DNA of 36,921 nucleotides from Ruthenibacterium sp. (GTDB taxonomy: Bacteria > Bacillota > Clostridia > Oscillospirales > Ruminococcaceae). This document shows, piece by piece, positions 25,217-32,323 of this stretch; the stretch's first letter is position 1, and every line of letters starts with the position of its first letter. The position numbers were made by a program, and so were the translations under genes. The stretch spans positions 1-36,921 of the forward strand of contig JAHHSK010000012.1 of the NCBI GenBank assembly GCA_020025255.1, given 5' to 3'. Under the pieces are notes generated by a model, which was given only the letters and a program-made list of their open reading frames with translations, did no database searches and had not been told where the DNA came from.

Positions 25217-26179
25217 ATGAGCGAGATTTTAGATATTGCATCCGTTTTGAGCCGATTGCTGAAAGCGGAAAACATCCTGCTGATCTGCCATAAAAATCCG
25301 GATGGAGATACCGTCGGCAGTGCCGCAGCACTGTACTGGATGCTCAAGGCGCTGGGCAAAAACACGGCGATCCTGTGTGCGGATGAAATCCCCGCGCGCT
25401 ATGAATATATGCAGATCGAGCTTTTTCAGGGACAGTTTGAACCCAAATACAAGGTTGCGGTAGATGTTGCGGGCATTCAGCTGTTTGGGGACGGCATTGC
25501 CGAATACACAAAGGACATCGATCTGTGCATCGATCATCACCCGTCGAATCCCGGTTATGCCGATGGGCTGCTGCTGGACGGTGAGGCCGCAGCAACGGCG
25601 GAAATCATGTATGAGCTGATCGTGCGCAGCGGGGTGGAAGTTACGCCGATGATCGCGGATTGCCTGTATACCGGGCTTTCTACGGACACGGGCTGCTTCA
25701 AGTTTGCCAATACAACGGCACACACCCATGAAATCGCGGCAAAGCTGATTCTGGCCGGTGCAAACCTGGTCAAGCTGAATACGATCCTGTTCGAAAGCAA
25801 ATCGCGCAGCCGCCTTGCCATAGAGCGCGTTGCACTGGAGCATTTGGAATATTTTCTGGATGGACGCTGTGCGTTCATCTGTCTGACGAAAGAGGAAATT
25901 GCCGAAAGCGGTGCCGAAAGTTCCGATCTGGAAGGCATCACCAGCATGCCGCGCATGATCGAAGGCGTGGAAGTGGGCATCACGATCCGCCAGCAGCCGG
26001 CCGGAAGCTATAAGGTCAGCGTGCGCACGGTTCCGGGCGTGGATGCAGCGGCGATCTGCGCGCATCTGGGCGGCGGCGGGCATAAGCAGGCCGCCGGATG
26101 CGAGCTGCTTGGCAGCTTGGATAATGCAAAAGCAGCCCTGCTTGCCGAGGTGGAAAAGGTATTATGCACGGAATCCTGA
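25217..26179 (+). CDS. nrnA: DHH/DHHA1 phosphoesterase NrnA
   Basis: NrnA-type enzymes degrade nanoRNA and can dephosphorylate pAp. The 320-residue protein has the DHH metal-site motifs HKNPDGD (His25, Asp29, Asp31), DVAG (Asp83), IDHHPSN (106-108) and STDTGCFKF, then the DHHA1 substrate motif GGGGHKQAAG near residue 290. ATG 25217 has a GAGGAGA site. The truB start overlaps its 3' end by 16 bases. Specificity for nanoRNA versus pAp or cyclic dinucleotide products cannot be read from sequence. Confidence 0.92.
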   Translation: MSEILDIASVLSRLLKAENILLICHKNPDGDTVGSAAALYWMLKALGKNTAILCADEIPARYEYMQIELFQGQFEPKYKVAVDVAGIQLFGDGIAEYTKDIDLCIDHHPSNPGYADGLLLDGEAAATAEIMYELIVRSGVEVTPMIADCLYTGLSTDTGCFKFANTTAHTHEIAAKLILAGANLVKLNTILFESKSRSRLAIERVALEHLEYFLDGRCAFICLTKEEIAESGAESSDLEGITSMPRMIEGVEVGITIRQQPAGSYKVSVRTVPGVDAAAICAHLGGGGHKQAAGCELLGSLDNAKAALLAEVEKVLCTES

Positions 26180-27045
26180 TTATTGATAAGCCGCAGGGCT
26201 TTACTTCGTTTGATGTTGTGGCCAAGCTGCGGGGCATCTGCGGCACGCGGCGCATCGGGCACGGCGGCACACTGGACCCTATGGCAACCGGGGTGCTGCC
26301 GGTGTTTGTGGGCAATGCCGCAAAGGCCGTGGATATGCAGGAACGTGCCGATAAGCGTTATACCGCCGTGATGCGGCTGGGGCAGCGCACCGATACGGGC
26401 GATATCACCGGCACCGTGCTGGAACAGGCGGATGTGCCGGCGCACATCGAGGAAGCCGCCGTGAAAGCATGCCTTGCGCCGTTTATCGGGGACAGCATGC
26501 AGACGCCGCCGATGTATTCGGCGGTAAAGATCAACGGCCAGCCGCTGTATAAGGCGGCGCGTGCGGGCAAGGTGATCGAACGTCCCGCGCGCCCGGTGAC
26601 GATCCATGCGCTGGAACTGACGGGGCATCCGTCGCAAAACGAATACCAGCTGGATATCCATTGCAGCAAGGGCACATACGTCCGTGTGCTGATCGAGGAG
26701 ATCGGCCGCGCGCTGGGTGTGCCTGCCACCATGGCGGCACTTCGCCGCACTGCGGCAGGGCCGTATACGCTGGATCATGCGTATACCCTGCAGCAGGTGC
26801 AGGATGCAAAGCAGGAGGGAAGGCTCGACGAGCTGCTGCTGGGCGTGGAAAGCGTTTTTGCGCACCTGCCGGTGCAGCAGGTGGATGAGAACACGCGCTT
26901 TCGCCTTTTGAACGGCGCGCCGACGCATCGCTTCCCGGCGCAGGACGGCCGCTACCGCGTTTCGTGCGGCGGGGAATTCCTTGGCGTGTGCCGCGTTTCG
27001 TCGCATACGCTTACGGTTGAAAAATTATTTTGTGAACGCGCGTAA
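26164..27045 (+). CDS. truB: tRNA pseudouridine-55 synthase
   Basis: TruB makes pseudouridine 55 in the T-arm of tRNA. The 293-residue protein begins HGILIIDKPQGFTSFDVV, has the catalytic motif GGTLDPMATGVLP with Asp38, and carries QTPPMYSAVKINGQPLY and CSKGTYVRVLIEEIG. The C-terminus has the small PUA-like region. The start ATG lies within the end of nrnA, giving translational coupling. Confidence 0.95.
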   Translation: MHGILIIDKPQGFTSFDVVAKLRGICGTRRIGHGGTLDPMATGVLPVFVGNAAKAVDMQERADKRYTAVMRLGQRTDTGDITGTVLEQADVPAHIEEAAVKACLAPFIGDSMQTPPMYSAVKINGQPLYKAARAGKVIERPARPVTIHALELTGHPSQNEYQLDIHCSKGTYVRVLIEEIGRALGVPATMAALRRTAAGPYTLDHAYTLQQVQDAKQEGRLDELLLGVESVFAHLPVQQVDENTRFRLLNGAPTHRFPAQDGRYRVSCGGEFLGVCRVSSHTLTVEKLFCERA

Positions 27046-27134
27046 AAGCGCCCGTGCCGCAGGTGCGGGCCGCCTTTGCGCGGCGTTTGCTGGAATGGGG
27101 CTTGCCCCGGAAAATCCATTCGGGAGGTGTGCGT

Positions 27135-28055
27135 GTGCACTGCCGCAATACGCTTGAAACGATCGAAATCCCCGCACAGACAAGCATTGCGCTCGGTTAT
27201 TTTGACGGGGTGCATCTGGGACACCGGGCGGTGATCGAAAGTGCCGTGCAGGATGCGCGTGAAAACCAACGCGCAGCGGCGGTATTTACCTTTGCGCCCC
27301 CGCAGTGCGGCGGCATCAAGGGAAAAAGCATCCTGACGCAGACGGAAAAAAGGCGCCGCATGCAGCAGCTGGGTGTAGAATATTATATCTGCCCGCCGTT
27401 TGAAGAGTTCTGCGGCCTTTCGCCGCAGCAGTTCGTGCAGGATGTGCTGGTGCGCCGCCTTTGCGCGCGCACCGTCTTCTGCGGTGCGGATTTCACTTTC
27501 GGCAAAGATAAGGCGGGCGATGTGGCGCTTTTGCGCCGGCTGTGCGGCGAATGCGGCGTACAGGTGCATGAGCTGGCACTGGTGCAAAGGGATGCGGATG
27601 TCGTATCATCTTCCCGCATCCGGGAATGCCTTGAGCACGGCGAAATGCAGCAGGCAAACGCAATGCTGGGGCAGGCATACTGCATCGATCTGCCGGTGCA
27701 GCACGGGCAGAAGCTCGGCACAACGCTGGGCTTTCCCACGATCAACCAGATCTACCCGCAGGGGATGCTGCTGCCCCAGCAGGGAGTGTACATCACGCGT
27801 GTGCGGATCGACGGGGCATGGTATCCCAGTGCCACCGGGCTGGGCACGCGCCCCACTGTGAACGGAACGGGCATCACCTGCGAAACCTTCATCCCGGATT
27901 TTTCCGGCGATGTATATGGCGATACCATCTGCGTGGAATTCTGCCGCTATCTGTGGCCGACGCAAAAGTTCGATTCCCTGCAGGCGCTTTCCGATATGGT
28001 TCAGCGGGCGGCAAAGGCGGCGAAGCAATGGCATGCCCAGACACAGCCGCGCTGA
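27135..28055 (+). CDS. ribF: Bifunctional riboflavin kinase/FAD synthetase
   Basis: RibF converts riboflavin to FMN and then FAD. The N-terminal adenylyltransferase domain has GYFDGVHLGHR and GADFTFGKDKAGD, followed by SSSRIRECL. The C-terminal kinase domain has GTTLGFPTIN, GLGTRPTVNG and a CETFIPDFSGDVYGD segment. The frame is open from 27054, but GTG 27135 is preceded at seven bases by GGGAGG and gives a normal length of 306 residues. In-frame GTG 27129 is a less likely start. It ends the truB-ribF part of the operon. Confidence 0.93.
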   Translation: MHCRNTLETIEIPAQTSIALGYFDGVHLGHRAVIESAVQDARENQRAAAVFTFAPPQCGGIKGKSILTQTEKRRRMQQLGVEYYICPPFEEFCGLSPQQFVQDVLVRRLCARTVFCGADFTFGKDKAGDVALLRRLCGECGVQVHELALVQRDADVVSSSRIRECLEHGEMQQANAMLGQAYCIDLPVQHGQKLGTTLGFPTINQIYPQGMLLPQQGVYITRVRIDGAWYPSATGLGTRPTVNGTGITCETFIPDFSGDVYGDTICVEFCRYLWPTQKFDSLQALSDMVQRAAKAAKQWHAQTQPR

Positions 28056-28073
28056 GCAAAAACGAAAAAATGC

Positions 28074-28102
28074 TTGTTTTTATACCGCTCATGTGATATA
28101 CT
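28074..28102 (+). promoter_or_regulatory. Promoter of rpsO
   Basis: TTGTTT (28074-28079) and TATACT (28097-28102) are 17 bp apart, with TGA just before the -10 box (extended -10). It lies directly after ribF. Confidence 0.7.
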
Positions 28103-28109
28103 ATTTAAG

Positions 28110-28206
28110 CTAACCTTTTATGGTTTCCATACCCGAACCCGGTGCCCGGCGGATCCCTCGCAAGGAATGTACCGACACGGCGTTCGCGGCAAATTCATTA
28201 AAATAA
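28110..28206 (+). promoter_or_regulatory. Leader of rpsO, possible S15 autoregulatory RNA
   Basis: About 110 untranslated bases, G/C-rich and with several complementary C/G blocks (around 28136-28195), lie between the promoter and rpsO. S15 represses its own mRNA through leader structures in several bacteria. I could not draw a unique fold by eye, so this is a position-based suggestion. Confidence 0.35.
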
Positions 28207-28222
28207 AGAGGAGAGTTTCACC

Positions 28223-28480
28223 ATGGAAAACAAACAGGATATCATTGCAGCCTGCCGTTTGAGCGATAACGACACCGGTTCGCCCGAAGTTCAGGTCGCG
28301 CTGCTCACCGCTCGCATCAATCATCTGAACGAGCACCTGAAGGCCAACAAGAACGATAAGCACAGCTACCGCGGTCTTTTGAAGATGGTTGGCCGCCGTC
28401 GCAATCTGCTGGCTTACCTTCAGAAGAAGGACGTCGAGCGCTATCGTGCTTTGATCGCAAAGCTGGGTCTGCGTAAGTAA
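28223..28480 (+). CDS. rpsO: 30S ribosomal protein S15
   Basis: S15 binds 16S rRNA early in assembly. The 85-residue protein shows DTGSPEVQVALLTARINHLNEHL, the DKHSYRGLLKMVGRRRNLLAYL core and a C-terminal YRALIAKLGLRK. It is a few residues shorter than the usual 88-89. ATG 28223 follows an AGAGGAGAG site. It has its own promoter and is followed by a terminator before pnp. Confidence 0.97.
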   Translation: MENKQDIIAACRLSDNDTGSPEVQVALLTARINHLNEHLKANKNDKHSYRGLLKMVGRRRNLLAYLQKKDVERYRALIAKLGLRK

Positions 28481-28490
28481 AAAAATCCGA

Positions 28491-28532
28491 AAAGGCAGGC
28501 GGCGCAAAGCCGTCTGCCTTTCCGTGTTTTTT
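28491..28532 (+). terminator. Terminator after rpsO
   Basis: A 13-pair stem (28491-28503 with 28509-28521, one G-U pair) around a five-base loop is followed by a T run (28527-28532). Some read-through to pnp is likely as no clear pnp promoter was found. Confidence 0.8.
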
Positions 28533-28561
28533 GCGCACCGCCGCTGCGGCGCAGCAAAAAA
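28527..28561. repeat. Second hairpin overlapping the rpsO terminator tail
   Basis: TTTTTTGC (28527-28534) is complementary to GCAAAAAA (28554-28561), enclosing a G/C-rich inner stem. It would sequester the terminator T run and could favour read-through. Confidence 0.4.
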
Positions 28562-28582
28562 GAAAAAAAGAGCCGAACGCGT

Positions 28583-28647
28583 GTGTTGTTAGCAATGAAT
28601 CGAATGCTTTCCCTGTGGGGAGAACGTTGGATTTATTGCTAAAACAC
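28583..28647 (+). promoter_or_regulatory. Long stem-loop in the pnp leader
   Basis: The arms 28583-28601 and 28630-28647 pair over about 18 bp with one bulged G and one G-U pair, with a partly paired apical part. It ends about 30 bases before the pnp start. Its place parallels the RNase III-cut leader hairpin used in PNPase autoregulation in Escherichia coli; same role here is inference. Confidence 0.6.
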
Positions 28648-28678
28648 CGCCTGCTCTGCAAAAAACAGGAGGTATATT

Positions 28679-30811
28679 ATGGCACTTGAATTCTCATCCC
28701 AAAAAGAGACATTCCCCAAGTATAAGGTGTTTGAAACCGAGCTGGCAGGTCGTCCGTTCGTTGTGGAAACAGGCAAAATGTGCGGTCTTTCCAACGGCAG
28801 CTGCCTTGTCCGTTATGGCGAAACGGCGGTTTTGTGCAATGTCACCATGAGCGATAAGCCCCGCGATGGCATTGATTTCTTCCCGCTTTCCGTTGATTTT
28901 GAAGAAAAGCTGTATGCCGTAGGCCGTATTCCCGGCAGCTTTATGCGCCGCGAAGGTCGTCCCGGTGAAAAGGCTGTGCTCACAAGCCGCGTTGTTGACC
29001 GCCCGATCCGTCCGCTGTTCCCCAAGGATATGCGCAATGACGTTTCCGTTGTGATGACCGTCATGAGCGTCGATCAGGATTGCAGCCCGGAAATCGCCGG
29101 CATGATCGGCACATCCATAGCGCTTTCCATTTCCAACATCCCCTGGAACGGCCCGATCGCAGGCGTTTATATGGGTCTTGTCAACGGCGAGCTTGTTGTC
29201 AACCCCACCGAGGCACAGCGCGCTGAAAGCGATCTGCAGCTGACCGTGGCGGCAAGCATGGAAAAGATCGTCATGATCGAAGCCGGTGCAAACGAAGTCG
29301 ATGAGTACACCATGCTCAAGGCGATCAAGCAGGCGCATGAGGAAATCAAAAAGGTGATCGAATTCATCAACGGCATCGTGCGTGAAATCGGCAAGCCCAA
29401 GGTGGAGTTCCAGTCCATGGAACTCGATGCGGCACTGCTGGAGGAAGTAAAGCACGATTATCTCGATGCCTTCCGTGCGGCTATGGATACCGATGATAAG
29501 ACGGTGCGCGATGCACGTCTTCTGCCGATCCGGGACGAGCTTTCCGAAAAGTACGCCGAACAGTGGGGCGAAAGCGTGATCGAAGAGATCATGTATAAAA
29601 TGCAGAAGTACGTCGTGCGCCGCTGGCTGCTGGATGACGGCAAGCGTGTGGACGGCCGCGGCATCAACGAGATCCGCCCGCTGGCTGCGGAAGTAAGCCT
29701 GCTGCCGCGCGCACACGGTTCCGGCATGTTCACCCGCGGCCAGACGCAGGTGCTGACGGTTGCAACGCTTTCCGGCCTGCGCGATGCCCAGATCATGGAT
29801 GATATCTCGCTGGAGCCGACCAAGCGCTATATGCATCATTATAACTTCCCGCCGTATTCGGTTGGCGAGGCACGCGCACCGCGCAGCCCCGGCCGCCGCG
29901 AAATCGGCCACGGTGCTCTGGCAGAGCGTGCGCTGCTGCCCGTGCTGCCCAGCGTGGAGGAATTCCCGTATGCGATCCGCTGCGTATCCGAAGTCCTCAG
30001 CTCCAACGGTTCCACCAGCCAGGCTTCGATCTGCGGCTCCACGCTTGCGCTTATGGATGCCGGCGTGCCCATTAAAAAGCCGGTTGCCGGTATCTCCTGC
30101 GGCCTGATCACCGAAGGCGACCGCTGGATGACGATGCTGGATATTCAGGGCGTGGAAGATTTCCACGGCGATATGGACTTTAAAGTCGGCGGTACACGCG
30201 ATGGCATCACCGCGATCCAGATGGATATCAAGGTCGACGGCCTGACGTATGAAATTATCGAACAGGCATTTGAAAAATGCCGCAAGGGCCGCCTGTATAT
30301 TCTGGATGAGATCATGCAGCCTGCAATCGCGCAGCCGCGCGCAGAGCTTTCCAAGTATGCGCCCAAGATGCTTTCGATGAAGATCGACGTGGATAAGATC
30401 CGCGACGTGATCGGTAAGGGCGGCAAGGTCATTCAGGAAATCTGCGCCCAGACGAATGCCAAGATCGACATTGAAGAGGATGGCAGTGTGTTTATTTCTG
30501 CCATAAATCAGGAAGATGCCGAGCGTGCGATGCATACGATCAAAACGATCGTGGAAGATCCCGAAGTCGGCGCAATTTATAAGGGCAAAGTCACCCGCCT
30601 GATGACCTTCGGCGCGTTTGTGGAAATTGCTCCGGGCAAGGAAGGCCTTGTCCATATTTCCAAGCTGGACACCAAGCGCGTGGAAAAGGTGGAAGATGTG
30701 GTTGCAGTCGGAGATGAGCTGCTTGTCAAGGTGACGGAAATCGACCAGCAGGGTCGTATCAACCTGTCCCGCAAGGATGCTTTGGCCGATTTGGCAGCAA
30801 AGCAGAAATAA
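28679..30811 (+). CDS. pnp: Polyribonucleotide nucleotidyltransferase (PNPase)
   Basis: PNPase degrades RNA 3' to 5' with phosphate and can add tails. The 710-residue protein has two RNase PH domains (about 10-145 and 320-545) around a helical segment, then KH (about 560-620, DVIGKGGKVIQEI) and S1 (about 630-700, GKVTRLMTFGAFVEI). Catalytic-site residues are in GDMDFKVGGTRDGITAIQMDI (split around Asp498, Asp500 and Asp506). ATG 28679 follows GGAGG. The length and layout are normal. A strong terminator follows. Confidence 0.97.
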   Translation: MALEFSSQKETFPKYKVFETELAGRPFVVETGKMCGLSNGSCLVRYGETAVLCNVTMSDKPRDGIDFFPLSVDFEEKLYAVGRIPGSFMRREGRPGEKAVLTSRVVDRPIRPLFPKDMRNDVSVVMTVMSVDQDCSPEIAGMIGTSIALSISNIPWNGPIAGVYMGLVNGELVVNPTEAQRAESDLQLTVAASMEKIVMIEAGANEVDEYTMLKAIKQAHEEIKKVIEFINGIVREIGKPKVEFQSMELDAALLEEVKHDYLDAFRAAMDTDDKTVRDARLLPIRDELSEKYAEQWGESVIEEIMYKMQKYVVRRWLLDDGKRVDGRGINEIRPLAAEVSLLPRAHGSGMFTRGQTQVLTVATLSGLRDAQIMDDISLEPTKRYMHHYNFPPYSVGEARAPRSPGRREIGHGALAERALLPVLPSVEEFPYAIRCVSEVLSSNGSTSQASICGSTLALMDAGVPIKKPVAGISCGLITEGDRWMTMLDIQGVEDFHGDMDFKVGGTRDGITAIQMDIKVDGLTYEIIEQAFEKCRKGRLYILDEIMQPAIAQPRAELSKYAPKMLSMKIDVDKIRDVIGKGGKVIQEICAQTNAKIDIEEDGSVFISAINQEDAERAMHTIKTIVEDPEVGAIYKGKVTRLMTFGAFVEIAPGKEGLVHISKLDTKRVEKVEDVVAVGDELLVKVTEIDQQGRINLSRKDALADLAAKQK

Positions 30812-30831
30812 GCGTTCCCAAAAAACAGGAG

Positions 30832-30879
30832 CACCCTTATCCGGTACGGCATTTGCTGCGCCGGATAAGGGTGTTTTTT
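30832..30879 (+). terminator. Terminator after pnp
   Basis: A perfect 13-bp stem (30832-30844 with 30861-30873) with a 16-base loop ends in six T residues (30874-30879). Confidence 0.9.
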
Positions 30880-30943
30880 CTTAAAAGGATGGGATATCCG
30901 ACCCAAATAAGGATACCCGCTTCCCTGCGAAGAAGGAAAAAGA

Positions 30944-30992
30944 CAGGCTCGTTCCGATGAGGCCGAAAGGCAGAGAAAACAGGGAACGCCTG
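30944..30992 (+). promoter_or_regulatory. Structured leader upstream of the NUDIX gene
   Basis: CAGGC and GTTCC (30944-30955) pair with GGAAC and GCCTG blocks at 30982-30992 across a two-base bulge, enclosing an inner GCC-GAAA-GGC hairpin (30962-30971). It matches no riboswitch I know. It may control translation of the gene or be part of a small RNA. Confidence 0.35.
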
Positions 30993-31013
30993 CATTGCAA
31001 GAGGTGTTGAAGA

Positions 31014-31478
31014 ATGGATCGAACCGAAAGAGTGACGCTCACCAATATGTGCATGATTTCTCAGGACAATCGGGTTTTGGTACAAAATAAGGTGAATAGC
31101 GACTGGAATGGGATCACATTTCCCGGCGGTCATGTGGAAAAGAATGAATCGTTTGCGGATGCTGTCATTCGGGAAGTACAGGAAGAAACCGGATTAACGA
31201 TCCAATCACCGCAGCTGTGCGGCATCAAGAACTGGACACAAGAGGACGGCTCCCGATACATGATTTTGTTGTATAAGACGGATCGATTCAAGGGCGAGTT
31301 GAAATCCTCGGAGGAAGGAGAGGTTTTTTGGGTTCCGTGGGATAAATTGTTAACTGCGGATGCTTCTCTTAATATGCGGGATGATATGCGGGATATGCTG
31401 AGCGTATTTCTCGATGAAGATTTGAGCGAGTTTTATTATGAACGCAAAAACGGGGCGTGGACTTACGCGTTAAAATAA
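31014..31478 (+). CDS. NUDIX hydrolase (8-oxo-dGTP diphosphatase-like)
   Basis: NUDIX enzymes split nucleoside diphosphates linked to other groups; this group is often annotated as 8-oxo-dGTP diphosphatase. The 154-residue protein has a complete Nudix box at 39-61 (Gly39, Glu45, Arg53, Glu54, Glu57, Glu58, Gly60), preceded by WNGITFPGG. ATG 31014 has an AGAGGTG site upstream. The gene is visibly more A+T-rich than its neighbours and uses TTA, CGG and AAT codons they avoid, suggesting recent acquisition. It stands alone between two terminators. Substrate is uncertain. Confidence 0.9.
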   Translation: MDRTERVTLTNMCMISQDNRVLVQNKVNSDWNGITFPGGHVEKNESFADAVIREVQEETGLTIQSPQLCGIKNWTQEDGSRYMILLYKTDRFKGELKSSEEGEVFWVPWDKLLTADASLNMRDDMRDMLSVFLDEDLSEFYYERKNGAWTYALK

Positions 31479-31501
31479 TTTTGAGGTTTTGAATGGATTA
31501 A

Positions 31502-31538
31502 AAAAGTGGAGTGTGTTTCATTGACACACTCCACTTTT
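31502..31538. terminator. Bidirectional terminator between NUDIX gene and nrdG
   Basis: A 15-bp perfect stem (31502-31516 with 31524-31538) with a seven-base loop has T-rich sequence on both sides when read on each strand. It ends the NUDIX gene and the nrd operon, which converge. Confidence 0.85.
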
Positions 31539-31565
31539 CTTTTGGCTTTTTTCAGGGAAACTGCC

Positions 31566-32096
31566 TTATGGGGCGGGCGTTCCGATCCAGCGTTCGGCAG
31601 TACACCACACGGCCTTTTGCGCCGCAAGGCTTTCGGGAACATTCAGGATACGCTGGTTTTCGCTTCCGCGAAAGCGAAGATCCAGATTGCGCTGCTCCAG
31701 AACAAATTCGCCATCGACCAGAATATCCAGCAGCGACAGCAGATGTTTCTGTGCCGGGGTGCCGCTGGCAAGCAGCTCTTCAAAGGTATAGCCGGTATAG
31801 CTTGCAATTTCGTAGCCATCGGCCTTTAAAGCTGCGGCCAGTGCGGCAAACGCTTCGGCTTGGCTGAACGGCTCGCCGCCGGAAAAGGTGACGCCGCGCG
31901 CAAGCGGATTGCTTTTCACGGTGGCGTACAGTTCGGCAACCGGAACATCCGTTCCGGTTCCGAACTCCCAGCTTTCCGGATTGTGGCAGCCTTTGCAGCG
32001 GCGCGGGCAGCCCTGCGCAAAGATCGCAGTGCGCATTCCGGGGCCGTCAACGATCGAATCCTCGATCAGCCCCGCAAGGTTAATGGTGTGCTCCAT
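31566..32096 (-). CDS. nrdG: Anaerobic ribonucleotide reductase activating protein NrdG
   Basis: NrdG is the radical SAM activase that puts the glycyl radical on class III ribonucleotide reductase. The 176-residue protein begins with INLAGLIEDSIVDGPGMR and has the radical SAM cluster motif CPRRCKGC (Cys30, Cys34, Cys37), followed by a TFSGGEP motif. ATG 32096 lies 11 bases after the stop of the small glycyl-radical ORF; its ribosome binding site is weak, so translation may be coupled to that ORF. Last gene of the nrd operon. Confidence 0.95.
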   Translation of the reverse strand: MEHTINLAGLIEDSIVDGPGMRTAIFAQGCPRRCKGCHNPESWEFGTGTDVPVAELYATVKSNPLARGVTFSGGEPFSQAEAFAALAAALKADGYEIASYTGYTFEELLASGTPAQKHLLSLLDILVDGEFVLEQRNLDLRFRGSENQRILNVPESLAAQKAVWCTAERWIGTPAP

Positions 32097-32107
32097 GCCG
32101 GCAGGCC

Positions 32108-32269
32108 TTAGTGCTGCATGCCGTGCTTGACACGGTCGTGCTCTTCTGCGCGCTTGGCATCGTTGAAGCGGTCAAGCGTGCCGACAAGATAGCCGGTGAT
32201 GCGGCGGATGCGCTCAAAGCCTACGCCCTGTCCGTTTTTTGCTTCGATATTTGTTTGGATCTGTGCCAT
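32108..32269 (-). CDS. Stand-alone glycyl-radical domain of class III ribonucleotide reductase
   Basis: This 53-residue ORF encodes only the C-terminal segment that normally ends NrdD. It contains FERIRRITGYLVG (18-30), matching the RVCGYLG radical loop of Escherichia coli NrdD (recalled), with Gly26 as the predicted radical residue, then DRFNDAKRAEEHDRVKHG, like the usual NrdD tail ending in RRVKH. ATG 32269 lies seven bases after a strong AAAGGAGG. It sits between nrdD (54 bases upstream) and nrdG. It is in the same frame as nrdD, with one TAA and 18 intervening codons between them; those codons (Phe/Ser-rich) do not look coding. I read it as a separate subunit that completes the large NrdD, in the manner of GrcA/YfiD for pyruvate formate-lyase. 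Confidence 0.85.
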   Translation of the reverse strand: MAQIQTNIEAKNGQGVGFERIRRITGYLVGTLDRFNDAKRAEEHDRVKHGMQH

Positions 32270-32323
32270 AATGGGGCCTCCTTTAGAAAGTGAAAAAAAT
32301 GTTGAAAATCGGAATGCGGATGC

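Noticed and set aside
19888..25365. 1825-codon minus-strand ORF
   Set aside because: It is exactly in register opposite nusA, infB and other certain genes, its product is His/Arg/Cys-rich with no recognisable domain, and codon bias explains it.
28694..30655. 653-codon minus-strand ORF opposite pnp
   Set aside because: Shadow of pnp; no ribosome binding site or family resemblance.
30953..30988. Hammerhead ribozyme-like stretch (CCGATGAG, GCC-GAAA-GGC, GAAAAC)
   Set aside because: The conserved U of CUGAUGA is C, the GAAA after stem II is displaced by extra bases, and there is no room for stem III.
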